Source: NORP240 sp965222175
Lineage (GTDB): Bacteria > Pseudomonadota > Gammaproteobacteria > Pseudomonadales > Pseudohongiellaceae
Assembly: GCA_965222175.1 (NCBI GenBank)
Contig: OZ244938.1
Location: forward strand, 2,914,001-2,978,000
Direction: 5' to 3'
Length of the DNA: 64,000 nucleotides
Shown: piece by piece, positions 7,929 through 15,745 of the stretch
Layout of the letters: every line of letters begins with the position of its first letter
How positions within the stretch are numbered: the first letter of the stretch is position 1
The notes under the pieces: model-generated
Databases searched by the model: none
The model's input: only the letters and a program-made list of their open reading frames with translations
Told to the model about the DNA's origin: nothing
Translations under genes and position numbers: made by a program

Positions 7929-8522
7929 GTGGATTTACAAAAGCGAATCAGGCAGCACTTTGAAGACAGCATTGACGCTAAACGGAAGGCGATTGAGTTT
8001 GTCGTTCCCGCTATCAGCGATGCCAGCATTATTTCGGTACAGGCGCTATTGGATGGCAACAAGATACTCTGTTGCGGAAATGGCGGTTCTGCGGCGGATG
8101 CTCAGCACTTCGCCGCGGAGTTGCTGAACCGTTTTGAAATCGAACGACCTGGCCTTCCCGCCCTGGCCATTACTACCGACACTTCGACCCTGACTTCCAT
8201 AGCCAACGATTACGACTACAACCAGATTTTTTCCAAACAGGTGCGGGCACTTGGCCAGGCTGGAGACCTGCTGCTGGCCATTTCCACGAGCGGCAACTCG
8301 GAAAACATCGTACAGGCTATTCAGGCTGCCCATGAACGGGAAATGAAAGTGATTTCAATGTCTGGACGGGACGGAGGCAGAATTTCCGGCCTGCTACGCG
8401 ACGGCGACATAGAAATAAGGGTTCCGGTTGAGTCAACCGCCAGGATTCAGGAAGTGCACATACTCGCCTTGCATTGCCTTTGCGACCTGATTGATATGCA
8501 GCTATTTGGAGGTGACGAATGA
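7929..8522 (+). CDS. diaA: SIS-domain protein, DiaA / phosphoheptose isomerase family
   Basis: 197-aa SIS-domain protein. In E. coli DiaA binds DnaA and promotes timely initiation at oriC, and the fold is shared with GmhA sedoheptulose-7-phosphate isomerase. Visible motifs are ILCCGNGGSAADAQHFAAEL, LLLAISTSGNSENIVQA and VHILALHCLCDLID. The start is GTG at 7929, preceded by a GAGG-type site (gaggactgggtga). It overlaps dolP by 4 bp (ATGA). Genome position next to yraN and dolP favours DiaA over GmhA, but sequence alone cannot exclude isomerase activity. Confidence 0.9.
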   Translation: MDLQKRIRQHFEDSIDAKRKAIEFVVPAISDASIISVQALLDGNKILCCGNGGSAADAQHFAAELLNRFEIERPGLPALAITTDTSTLTSIANDYDYNQIFSKQVRALGQAGDLLLAISTSGNSENIVQAIQAAHEREMKVISMSGRDGGRISGLLRDGDIEIRVPVESTARIQEVHILALHCLCDLIDMQLFGGDE

Positions 8523-9100
8523 TACGTTATCTGAAACTGTCGATAATTCTGTGGATGTTATCAGCCTTCGCCGGGTGTACGACGATTCTGGTTGAAACCA
8601 CCGGACCCCAGGGCATCCAGGAAGACCCGGGCAAGCGGACCACCGGTGCCCGTATCGAGGATCAGTCAATAGAAACCAAGGTGATTGTCAACATCAAGTC
8701 ACAGGAGCCCGCGCTGCGGCATGCCAATTTCGACGTGATTTCTCACAACGGCGTGGTGCTCCTGATTGGCCAGGTGCAGACGGAGCAACTGAAGGAAAGG
8801 GCGACCCGCATTGCTGCGGAGGCCAGTAGCAAAATCAAGAGGATTCACAACGAGATGGAAGTGTCCGGTAAAACCGGTGTGCTTGCCAGAAGTAATGACG
8901 CGTGGATCAGTACCAAGGTGAGAACCCAGCTTCTTGCCGACAAGTCCGTGCCGTCGGGTCAGATCCGGGTCATAACAGAAAACGGATCGGTGTTCCTGAT
9001 GGGCATGGTGAACCAGCAGGAAGGGGATAATGCCGCCGCCCTTGCCAGAAACATTTCCGGGGTAACCCGGGTCATCAAGGTCTTCGAATATATAAACTAG
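8519..9100 (+). CDS. dolP: Outer membrane lipoprotein DolP (YraP), two BON domains
   Basis: Division- and outer-membrane-localised lipoprotein needed for envelope integrity in relatives. It has a signal peptide with lipobox SAFAGC (Cys20), then two BON domains of about 70 residues (IEDQSIETKVIVNIKSQEPA...GVVLLIGQV and ARSNDAWISTKVRTQLLADK...GSVFLMGMV). Length of 193 aa matches E. coli DolP (191). The ATG overlaps the diaA stop, so the two are translationally coupled. The stop codon TAG is also the first three bases of a dispersed-repeat copy. Confidence 0.94.
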   Translation: MIRYLKLSIILWMLSAFAGCTTILVETTGPQGIQEDPGKRTTGARIEDQSIETKVIVNIKSQEPALRHANFDVISHNGVVLLIGQVQTEQLKERATRIAAEASSKIKRIHNEMEVSGKTGVLARSNDAWISTKVRTQLLADKSVPSGQIRVITENGSVFLMGMVNQQEGDNAAALARNISGVTRVIKVFEYIN

Positions 9101-9170
9101 GAAACCTCTGATTGACCAGGGAAGTGGTCTGCGGGAGTCTGTCGGGCGCCACTGCAAGGCGTCCTGGACA
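9098..9170 (+). repeat. Dispersed intergenic repeat, copy C (short)
   Basis: TAGGAAACCTCTGATTGACC followed by AGGGAAGTGGTCTG matches the first 30-odd bases of copy A (3585), and a later CTGTCGGGCGCC block also matches. It fills the dolP-sspB convergent gap and starts on the dolP stop codon. Confidence 0.5.
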
Positions 9171-9180
9171 GGTGGTTTGA

Positions 9181-9582
9181 CTACTTGACCACCTTGAGTG
9201 ACGGTTTTCCCGGCTTGGGTCGCCTGGTTTCCCCGGACTTTTCCGGATCCGGTGGACTGGGCTCACCACCCTCCAGTTCAAAAAACATGCCCTGCCCGTT
9301 CTCCCTGGCATATATGCCAAGCACGGCTTCCATGGGCACATGAACCTGGAACGGAATGCCGGCAAACCGGCCCCTGAACTGCATGGCATCGTTATCTATA
9401 CTGAGGGACTGTACCGCCGTAGGTGAGATGTTCAGGATAATCTGGCCATCCTTGACGTGTTCTCGCGGAACAGCCACGTCGTCGCCGAGTGCGTTAACCA
9501 GGATATACGGCGTACTGTCGTTGTCGAGAATCCATTCATAGAGAGCTCGCACGAGGTAGGGTCGACTGGAACTCATCGTCAT
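9181..9582 (-). CDS. sspB: ClpXP protease specificity-enhancing factor SspB
   Basis: Adaptor that binds ssrA-tagged proteins and delivers them to ClpXP. The N-terminal domain (SSRPYLVRALYEWILDNDST, LVNALGDDVAVPREHVKDGQIILNIS) is the substrate-binding SspB fold. It is followed by an acidic, Pro-rich flexible linker and the C-terminal tail PSLKVVK, which matches the ClpX-docking XB motif (LRVVK type). The product is 133 aa. The start at 9582 has an AGGGG site 8 nt upstream. It follows sspA in the same direction, as in E. coli. Confidence 0.96.
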   Translation of the reverse strand: MTMSSSRPYLVRALYEWILDNDSTPYILVNALGDDVAVPREHVKDGQIILNISPTAVQSLSIDNDAMQFRGRFAGIPFQVHVPMEAVLGIYARENGQGMFFELEGGEPSPPDPEKSGETRRPKPGKPSLKVVK

Positions 9583-9645
9583 ATCAATACCCCTGCCGTG
9601 AGCTCTTGCATGCGAAAGGAAGTCATCACAGGAGCATTATAACCG

Positions 9646-9711
9646 TTAAGGAATCTCATATTAATTCTGGACATGCCATGGCACCTCCATTATTAACCAG
9701 AGGCTCCTTAA
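9646..9711. repeat. 66-bp palindromic mini-element between sspB and sspA
   Basis: Two 20-nt arms, TTAAGGAATCTCATATTAAT (9646-9665) and its imperfect inverse at 9692-9711, match at 15 of 20 positions and flank a 26-bp centre. Each arm resembles the 5' motif of the dispersed repeat family. The right arm includes the sspA stop codon (9708-9710), so part of it would lie in sspA mRNA. Confidence 0.55.
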
Positions 9712-10340
9712 ATCATCTCCTTCTCCTGTTCGGAAAGGCTCGCCAGCACCGAATCCCGCTCAAACAACCGGTCCCGGTAATCCAGCAACGGCTTTACCGC
9801 CTTGGACTTGGGCAGCTCAATCCCCATGGCCGGCAGGCGCCAGAGAATGGGAGTAACGCAGCAATCGACAATGCTGAATTCGTCGCTCATGAAGAACGGT
9901 TTTTCGGCGAATATGGGGGCGATGGAGACCAGGCTTTCACGAAGCTCCTTGCGTGCCTTTTCCTGTGAAGCGGCAGACCCCTTACCAGAAATCAGTGCAT
10001 CCACCAGCGCACACCAGTCACGATCAATCCGGTATATCCACAATCGGCTTTGCGCCCGGGCTACCGGGTAAACAGGAAACAACGGCGGGTGCGGGAACCT
10101 TTCATCAAGATATTCCATCATGATATTAGGTTCATACAGGACCAGGTCTCTGTCCACCAGGGTGGGAAGGCTGTTGTATGGGTTGAGATCAGCCAGGTCT
10201 TCCGGCTTGCTGTCAGGATTGACATCTATCGTTTCGACTGTAACTCCTTTTTCTGACAGAACAATCCTTACACGATGACTGTACTGACTGCGCCCATCGG
10301 AGTAAAAAGTCATTGACGACCGCTTGGCTACCACTCCCAT
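9708..10340 (-). CDS. sspA: Stringent starvation protein A (SspA)
   Basis: GST-fold protein that binds RNA polymerase and modulates stress and stationary-phase transcription. The N-terminal thioredoxin-like domain (MTFYSDGRSQYSHRVRIVLS, PYNSLPTLVDRDLVLYEPNI) and all-helical C-terminal domain (FMSDEFSIVDCCVTPILWRL) are typical. The chosen ATG at 10340 gives 210 aa (E. coli 212) with AGAGGA upstream; the frame itself extends to 10427 into petBC, which is unlikely to be translated. It lies downstream of the bc1 genes, as in Pseudomonas. Confidence 0.95.
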   Translation of the reverse strand: MGVVAKRSSMTFYSDGRSQYSHRVRIVLSEKGVTVETIDVNPDSKPEDLADLNPYNSLPTLVDRDLVLYEPNIMMEYLDERFPHPPLFPVYPVARAQSRLWIYRIDRDWCALVDALISGKGSAASQEKARKELRESLVSIAPIFAEKPFFMSDEFSIVDCCVTPILWRLPAMGIELPKSKAVKPLLDYRDRLFERDSVLASLSEQEKEMI

Positions 10341-10365
10341 ATCGTTTCCTCTTCCCATAAAGAGC

Positions 10366-12447
10366 TCAGTGATAGTCCTTGCCGAACTCTCTGGCCGTAG
10401 CCCACACGAATACATAAAGTAGCGCAAGAAAAGCCAGTACCCACACGCCGATTTCCTTGCGACGCTCTCTCATGGGTTCGCCAATGTAATAAAGGAAATT
10501 GGTAATATCTGCGGCTACCTGGTCGAATTCCTGTTCGGTCATCGTGCCGGTTCCCTCAACGCGCTGCAGTTCACAGGATTCCTCACCGTGGTCATCCATA
10601 TGCATTTGGCACTCGACATCTCCCTGAAGCTCGTGCAATACATTGGGCATGCCGACATTGGCGAAAATCGTGTTATTGGTACCCAACGGCCTTGAATCAT
10701 CGTTATAAAATGATTTCAGGTATGTGTATATCCAGTCGGGAGACCGTATCCTGCCGATAAGGGTCAGGTCCGGTGGTGCCGCACCAAACCAGGCCTTGGC
10801 GTCGTCTTCGGACATGGAATTTACAATCAGATCACCGAAAGCAGCGTCATCAAAAATAATATTTTCGAGCACCAGTTCCTCTGGCACATCAAGGTCGCTG
10901 GCCGTCCTTGCGTAGCGGGCGTATTGGAGTGAATGGCAGGATACGCAGTAATTTGCGTAATATTTCCAGCCACGCTGCAATGAATCCTTGTCGTCAAAAT
11001 CCACCTCTGCATGCTCCAGGGGGAGATTGCCCGCTTCTGCAGCCACTGCCCGTAACGGAATGAAAACCAGTGCCACAAGCAACAGCAGGGTGATGGCAAG
11101 CTGAGGCCAGGTAATCCATCGACCCATGGTGATTCTTTCCGGCACCGGGAACGTGCGCTCTTTCCTGGTATACCAGGGCATCAGGAAGAAGTAGGCGAAG
11201 TACACTACCGTCATCACTTGAGCCAGGAATGTTTTCGCCGGACTGACAGCCTGGGTTCCCAGGACACCAAGGATGAGGAAACTGACAATAAACAGCAGCA
11301 GTGCCACCCTGCTGTACCAGCCCTTGTAACGCATGGAGTTTACCGGACTCTTGTCCAGCCAGGGCAGGACAAAAAGTATCGCAATGGCACTGAACATGAC
11401 AATCAGGCCCCAGAACTTGGCGTCTATTCCGAACAGCGGATAGGTCACCGCCCGCAACATCGAGTAAAACGGCGTGTAGTACCAGACTGGTGGCACATGC
11501 TCTGGCGTTACCAGGGGATCGGCTTCCTGAAAATTGGCGATTTCAAGAAAGTAACCACCCATCTCCGGGGTAAAAAATACCACGAAGCAGAAGACGAACA
11601 GGAAAACTACGATAGCCGGCAGATCATGGTACATCGTGTAATAGGGGTGGAAAGGCACGCCATCCACCGGCTTTCCATCCGGCCCCTTGTTCTTCTTGAT
11701 GTCGACACCATCCGGGTTATTGGAACCCACTTCATGAAGCGCAAGAATATGCAAAACTACCAGTGCCAACAGCACAATCGGCAGGGCGACGACATGCAGT
11801 GCGAAAAACCGGTTCAACGTCGCACCGGATATCAGGTAGTCACCGCGCACCCACACCAGCAGTTCGTCACCGATTATCGGTATGGCACCAACCAGGGATA
11901 CGATTACGTTAGCCCCCCAGTAGGACATCTGCCCCCAGGGCAACACATACCCCATGAACCCCTCCATCACCAGGACGAGGTAGATGGCCATGCCGAATAC
12001 CCAGATGAGTTCCCTGGGCTTCTTGTAGGACCCGTACATGAGGCCCCGGAACATGTGCAGGTAAACCACCAGGAAAAATGCCGAGGCACCTGTTGAATGC
12101 AGGTACCTGAGAATATAGCCGGAGTTGACATCACGCATGATGTACTCCACGGAAGCGAATGCCTCTTCCGCGGAAGGCGTGTAGTTCATGGTAAGCCAGA
12201 TACCCGTGAGCAGTTGCAGAACCAGCACTACCATGGACAGGACACCAAAAAAGTACCAGAAATTGAAATTTTTCGGTGCGTAATATTTGCTGAGGTGTTT
12301 CTCCCAGGCATTGACGATGGGAAGCCGGGCATCGACCCAGTCCCTGAATCCTGTGAGTCCGGTCACCAGCCTGCTGGGGTTTGTGGAATTCCCCGTCCCG
12401 GTCTGCTTCTCATCCATTGTGTTCTGCGCCTCGCTTATGTCACTCAT
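10366..12447 (-). CDS. petBC: Fused cytochrome b / cytochrome c1 of the bc1 complex
   Basis: Single 693-aa frame joining two subunits of ubiquinol:cytochrome c oxidoreductase. Residues about 1-450 are cytochrome b, with eight or so membrane helices and haem-ligand regions GYILRYLHSTGASAFF and LNRFFALHVVALP, plus the Qo-site-like PEHVPPVWYYTPFYSML. Residues about 470-693 are cytochrome c1: CVSCH haem motif at 501-505, axial Met in ANVGMPNVL and a C-terminal anchor helix (GVWVLAFLALLYVFVWATA). An AVA/AEAGN signal-peptidase site at about 469/470 suggests the polyprotein is cut, as for FbcH of Bradyrhizobium. No stop or frameshift separates the parts. petA overlaps it by 4 bp. Confidence 0.95.
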   Translation of the reverse strand: MSDISEAQNTMDEKQTGTGNSTNPSRLVTGLTGFRDWVDARLPIVNAWEKHLSKYYAPKNFNFWYFFGVLSMVVLVLQLLTGIWLTMNYTPSAEEAFASVEYIMRDVNSGYILRYLHSTGASAFFLVVYLHMFRGLMYGSYKKPRELIWVFGMAIYLVLVMEGFMGYVLPWGQMSYWGANVIVSLVGAIPIIGDELLVWVRGDYLISGATLNRFFALHVVALPIVLLALVVLHILALHEVGSNNPDGVDIKKNKGPDGKPVDGVPFHPYYTMYHDLPAIVVFLFVFCFVVFFTPEMGGYFLEIANFQEADPLVTPEHVPPVWYYTPFYSMLRAVTYPLFGIDAKFWGLIVMFSAIAILFVLPWLDKSPVNSMRYKGWYSRVALLLFIVSFLILGVLGTQAVSPAKTFLAQVMTVVYFAYFFLMPWYTRKERTFPVPERITMGRWITWPQLAITLLLLVALVFIPLRAVAAEAGNLPLEHAEVDFDDKDSLQRGWKYYANYCVSCHSLQYARYARTASDLDVPEELVLENIIFDDAAFGDLIVNSMSEDDAKAWFGAAPPDLTLIGRIRSPDWIYTYLKSFYNDDSRPLGTNNTIFANVGMPNVLHELQGDVECQMHMDDHGEESCELQRVEGTGTMTEQEFDQVAADITNFLYYIGEPMRERRKEIGVWVLAFLALLYVFVWATAREFGKDYH

Positions 12448-13046
12448 GCCACATCCTCCCCGTCTTCACCAATAACGAGGACATCGTCACTCTCATAGTA
12501 ATATGGCGGTACTTCCATATTCCGGGATGCCGGAGAGCCACTGTAGACCCGGCCGGCCAGATCGAAGCGTGAGCCGTGACATGGACAGAAAAAACCACCA
12601 TTCCAGTTGGGATCGAAGGGTTCAGGTTGCAGTTCTATGTGGGGAGTGGGAGAACAGAACAGATGGGGACAGAGTCCGACCAGAACCAGCAGTTCGGGCT
12701 GACGGGATCGATATTCGTTTTGTGCGTATGCAGGCTGTTCCGGTTGTTCCGAATCCGGATCGGTAAGACGATCATCCATGGTGGTCAGTGCTTGCAGTGC
12801 TTCGTCACTGCGCCGGACTACAAATATCGGTCGTCCGCGCCAGGCGGGAATCGGGCCCAGAATCTCGCCCACCTCGAGCCGACTTACGTCGATACGCACC
12901 GGGGCGCCGGCAGCTCGCGCTCTCGCGCTGGGATTCCAGGAAGCTACAAAGGGAACCGCGGCTCCCACGACCCCGGCCGCCCCTACTGCCGATGTTGAAC
13001 CCACCAAAAAACGCCTGCGGCCAGCATTAGCACTGTCGTCAGTCAC
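12444..13046 (-). CDS. petA: Ubiquinol-cytochrome c reductase Rieske iron-sulfur subunit
   Basis: High-potential [2Fe-2S] subunit of the bc1 complex, moving electrons from ubiquinol to cytochrome c1. A twin-arginine-type signal anchor (RRRFLVGSTSAVGAAGVVGA) precedes the soluble Rieske domain. Cluster ligands are in CPHLFC (box I) and CPCHGS (box II), so both Cys and both His ligands and the disulfide Cys pair are present. Box I differs from the usual CTHLGC by Pro and Phe. The start is GTG at 13046 with AGGAG upstream. It overlaps petBC by 4 bp. Confidence 0.95.
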   Translation of the reverse strand: MTDDSANAGRRRFLVGSTSAVGAAGVVGAAVPFVASWNPSARARAAGAPVRIDVSRLEVGEILGPIPAWRGRPIFVVRRSDEALQALTTMDDRLTDPDSEQPEQPAYAQNEYRSRQPELLVLVGLCPHLFCSPTPHIELQPEPFDPNWNGGFFCPCHGSRFDLAGRVYSGSPASRNMEVPPYYYESDDVLVIGEDGEDVA

Positions 13047-13207
13047 CTTTACATTCTCCTATCAGAGCTAGCTAAATCAATTTCAAGCATTGAGCCGGTG
13101 TGCAGCAATCAGCTTCCGCCTACAGGGAAGGCCACAATCTGGATCAAAATACTCAAGTGTGGAATCGGGTAATGATTGCCCGCAGTCGGGGCAGCGAAAC
13201 CGGCCGC

Positions 13208-13236
13208 ATGTTAGTTAATTTTGCCTTTTTTTTCAA
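13208..13236 (-). promoter_or_regulatory. Candidate promoter of petA-petBC
   Basis: On the minus strand TTGAAA (13236-13231) and TAACAT (13213-13208) are 17 bp apart with an A-rich spacer. The 5' leader of petA would be about 155 nt. This would let bc1 genes be expressed separately from the ribosomal genes upstream. Confidence 0.4.
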
Positions 13237-13303
13237 GTACGGCGTGTGCCTGAAAGTAGTGAATCAACACAGAATTGGCGCGCTAACCAACTGATAAAAC
13301 GCA

Positions 13304-13337
13304 CAAAAAACGCCGAACCCTGAATCGGGCCGGCGTT
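13304..13337 (-). terminator. Rho-independent terminator of rplM-rpsI
   Basis: On the minus strand AACGCCG and CGGCGTT (13337-13309) form a perfect 7-bp stem followed by a T-run. It lies 27 bp past the rpsI stop. Confidence 0.8.
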
Positions 13338-13363
13338 GAAAAAAACAGTAGATTCCGGGCAGC

Positions 13364-13756
13364 TTAGCGCTTGGAAAACTGTGGCTTCTTTCTCGCCTTG
13401 CGCAAGCCGACCTTTTTCCGCTCCACGGCCCTGGCGTCACGAGTGACGAAGCCGGCTTTACGCAGGGTCGGACGCAGTTCTTCGTCGTATTCCATCAATG
13501 CACGGGTAATACCATGGCGGATGGCGCCGGCCTGACCAAAACTGCCACCGCCCCTGACCGTGACGGTAACATCGAACTTGTCAGTCATTTCCACCAGTTC
13601 CAGTGGTTGCCTGACTATCATTCGTGCCACTTCCCGACCGAAAAACCCGTCAAGGGGGCGCTTATTCACTGTTATCGTGCCGGAACCACTGGTGAGAAAG
13701 ACTCGCGCTGTCGAGGTCTTGCGTCTACCGGTACCGTAATATTGGGTTGCAGCCAT
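13364..13756 (-). CDS. rpsI: 30S ribosomal protein S9
   Basis: Small-subunit protein near the P-site; its C-terminal tail contacts tRNA. The 130-aa sequence is textbook: YYGTGRRKTSTARVFL at the start, RGGGSFGQAGAIRHGITRAL in the middle and the basic tail RKKVGLRKARKKPQFSKR with terminal KR. It follows rplM after an 18-bp gap and is closed by a terminator, so the two form one operon. Confidence 0.99.
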   Translation of the reverse strand: MAATQYYGTGRRKTSTARVFLTSGSGTITVNKRPLDGFFGREVARMIVRQPLELVEMTDKFDVTVTVRGGGSFGQAGAIRHGITRALMEYDEELRPTLRKAGFVTRDARAVERKKVGLRKARKKPQFSKR

Positions 13757-13774
13757 AGCTCGCTGGATACCTCG

Positions 13775-14203
13775 TTATAATTCAATCGGTTGGGGTTGCT
13801 GAGCGCCATGTGGATGGTCTGGCCCGGCATACACTTTCAGCTTCTTGAACATGGCCCGGCCCAGTGGTGTACGCGGCAGCATGCCCTTGACAGCCAGCCT
13901 GACAATTTTCTCCGGCGAGGTGCTCTGCAGCTCAGCAAAAGAACGGGTCTTGAGACCACCCGGGAAACCAGAGTGGGCATGATACTTCTTATCCGTGGCC
14001 TTGTTTCCGGTCACCCTGATCTTGTCAGCGTTGACCACCACGACGAAATCGCCGGTATCAACGTGGGGGGTGAATTCGGGTTTGTGTTTACCCCGCAGTC
14101 GAGCAGAAATGGCCGCAGCCATGCGGCCCAGGGTCAGGCCGTCTGCATCGATTAGCAGCCAGTTTTGCTCTACTTGTCCGGGTTTAGCGCTGTAAGTCTT
14201 CAT
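13775..14203 (-). CDS. rplM: 50S ribosomal protein L13
   Basis: Early-assembly large-subunit protein. The 142-aa sequence starts MKTYSAKPGQVEQNWLLIDA and has the family blocks TLGRMAAAISARLRGKHKPEF, GDFVVVVNADKIRVTGNK and MLPRTPLGRAMFKKLKVYAG. Length is the same as in E. coli. It heads the rplM-rpsI operon. No Shine-Dalgarno sequence is evident before the ATG; instead a 13-bp tandem repeat sits there (14208-14233). Confidence 0.99.
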   Translation of the reverse strand: MKTYSAKPGQVEQNWLLIDADGLTLGRMAAAISARLRGKHKPEFTPHVDTGDFVVVVNADKIRVTGNKATDKKYHAHSGFPGGLKTRSFAELQSTSPEKIVRLAVKGMLPRTPLGRAMFKKLKVYAGPDHPHGAQQPQPIEL

Positions 14204-14207
14204 TATT

Positions 14208-14233
14208 TGCTGATGCCTGTTGCTGATGCCTGT
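14208..14233 (-). repeat. 13-bp tandem duplication in rplM leader
   Basis: TGCTGATGCCTGT occurs twice in a row (14208-14220 and 14221-14233), ending 4 nt before the rplM start codon. A TCAGGGGCCCTGA palindrome lies just upstream (about 14236-14248). The leader has no evident ribosome binding site. Confidence 0.6.
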
Positions 14234-14442
14234 GTTCAGGGGCCCTGAGCCCGCTGTAACAAGGAGCGCGAATACTACCGGAGCGTTGCTAAAACTTCAA
14301 GGGTCTGTCGATTGAAAAAACGTCCCGGTTAGCCATCAGTCCCAATCCACCCGCATCCATCAACGATACCTCCTGATTCGGCCCGAACACGCGCTTTCCG
14401 GGGCAGACCGGCCGGCTCCGCAGCACAAGCCTTTTTCTGGCG

Positions 14443-15549
14443 TCAGGGTCGATGGGGACGAGCCAGATACTCATGTGACTGCATTTCCGTCAATCTGCTC
14501 AAGGTGCGCTGAAACTCGGCACTCAGGACAGTCCCGTCGTAGAGTTCCGCCATCGGAACCGCCGCGGTCATGACCAGTTTTACCCCTCTGTCGTACAGTT
14601 CGTCAACCAGATTGATGAAGCGCCGAACCTGATCGTCCCTGTCCGCACCCAGCCGGGGTATATTGCCCAACAACACCGCATGGTAAAGGCGGGCGATTTC
14701 TATGTAATCGTATACACTGCGGGGACCTTCGCAGAGCTGGTCGAAATCGAACCAGACCACGTCATCGGACACGTAGCGACTGCGGATCCGGCGACCGAGG
14801 ATCTCGATGTCCGTGTCCCGTTCCGCTTCTTCGAAATCCGGGGAGAGACTGGCAAAGCTTTCGCGTAACCTGGCATCGGAGTCGCTATCCAGGGGCGCAT
14901 GGAAGAGCCTGGTCCGATTGAGATTGCGTAGCCGGTAATCGGTTACCCCCTCCAGGCAATGGACTCGCAGGCTGTTTTGCAACAACTTGATCGCCGGTAA
15001 GAACCTGGCCCTTTGCAGTCCGTTTTCATAGAGTCTTGCCGGCTCAATATTGGATGTCGCTACCAGTACCACGCCCCTGTCCAGGAGGGTTTCCAGCAAT
15101 GCAGACAGGATCATGGCATCGCCGATATCGGCCACGAAAAATTCGTCAAAACAGATGACTCTCACCTGGTCGGCAATATCGGCAGCCACTCTGGCCAGGG
15201 GATCCTTCTGACCTCGCTGGCCTCGAAGCTCCCGGTGGATGCCCTGCATGAAGCGGTGAAAATGAGTTCTCAGCTTTTCACTAAACGGCAGCGAGTCATG
15301 AAAGACATCCATCAGGTAAGTTTTCCCCCGTCCCACACCTCCCCACAGGTAGACGCCTTGCGGTACGGTTGCCCGGGATCTGGGAAACTGCAGGCCCAGT
15401 CGCCCAAGGAACCCCTTACCACGGAATTTTTGCAACGGAATCAATTCCTGATACAGTCTGTCCAGCAGATCAACCGCCTTCTGCTGGGCAGGGTCTGCGA
15501 CTATCAGACCTTGATCAAGGTCTCGCTGGTAGCGTCGTTTCGGCGTCAT
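14443..15549 (-). CDS. zapE: Cell division ATPase ZapE (AFG1 family)
   Basis: P-loop ATPase that associates with the Z-ring, related to mitochondrial Afg1. Walker A is GGVGRGKTYLMD, Walker B VICFDEFFVADI, with sensor-like VATSNIEPARLYENGLQR. The ATG at 15549 (MTPKRRYQRDLDQGLIVADP) gives 368 aa, near the 375 aa of E. coli; upstream codons in frame do not resemble the family. It lies upstream of rplM-rpsI and divergent from zapG, the usual arrangement in gammaproteobacteria. Confidence 0.94.
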   Translation of the reverse strand: MTPKRRYQRDLDQGLIVADPAQQKAVDLLDRLYQELIPLQKFRGKGFLGRLGLQFPRSRATVPQGVYLWGGVGRGKTYLMDVFHDSLPFSEKLRTHFHRFMQGIHRELRGQRGQKDPLARVAADIADQVRVICFDEFFVADIGDAMILSALLETLLDRGVVLVATSNIEPARLYENGLQRARFLPAIKLLQNSLRVHCLEGVTDYRLRNLNRTRLFHAPLDSDSDARLRESFASLSPDFEEAERDTDIEILGRRIRSRYVSDDVVWFDFDQLCEGPRSVYDYIEIARLYHAVLLGNIPRLGADRDDQVRRFINLVDELYDRGVKLVMTAAVPMAELYDGTVLSAEFQRTLSRLTEMQSHEYLARPHRP

Positions 15550-15745
15550 CGATTGTCGGACAATCCGGTACCTGTAAATCTCACAAAAGCGGGAATTGTA
15601 AAGTAAAAGTTTTTGCGGCGAAATGTCGCAGTAGCGGTTATACTTGGCGGCCTTCAATCGGCAGCGATAACCTTAAAAAGCAATAAGAAATTGCCCCGCT
15701 AAAGACTAATTGACTAATTAAAGAGAAACTCAAGGCTACACTGAT

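Larger units (their letters stand above)
13047..13363. other. petA-rpsI intergenic region
   Basis: 317 bp that holds a candidate petA promoter (13208-13236) and the rplM-rpsI terminator (13304-13337). No further gene or repeat was recognised. Confidence 0.6.

Noticed and set aside
11218..12096. 292-codon plus-strand open frame
   Set aside because: Antisense shadow of petBC; low-complexity and without homologue-like features.
14289..14474. 61-codon minus-strand frame after zapE
   Set aside because: It overlaps the zapE end by 32 bp and has no recognised family or clear ribosome site; too weak to call.
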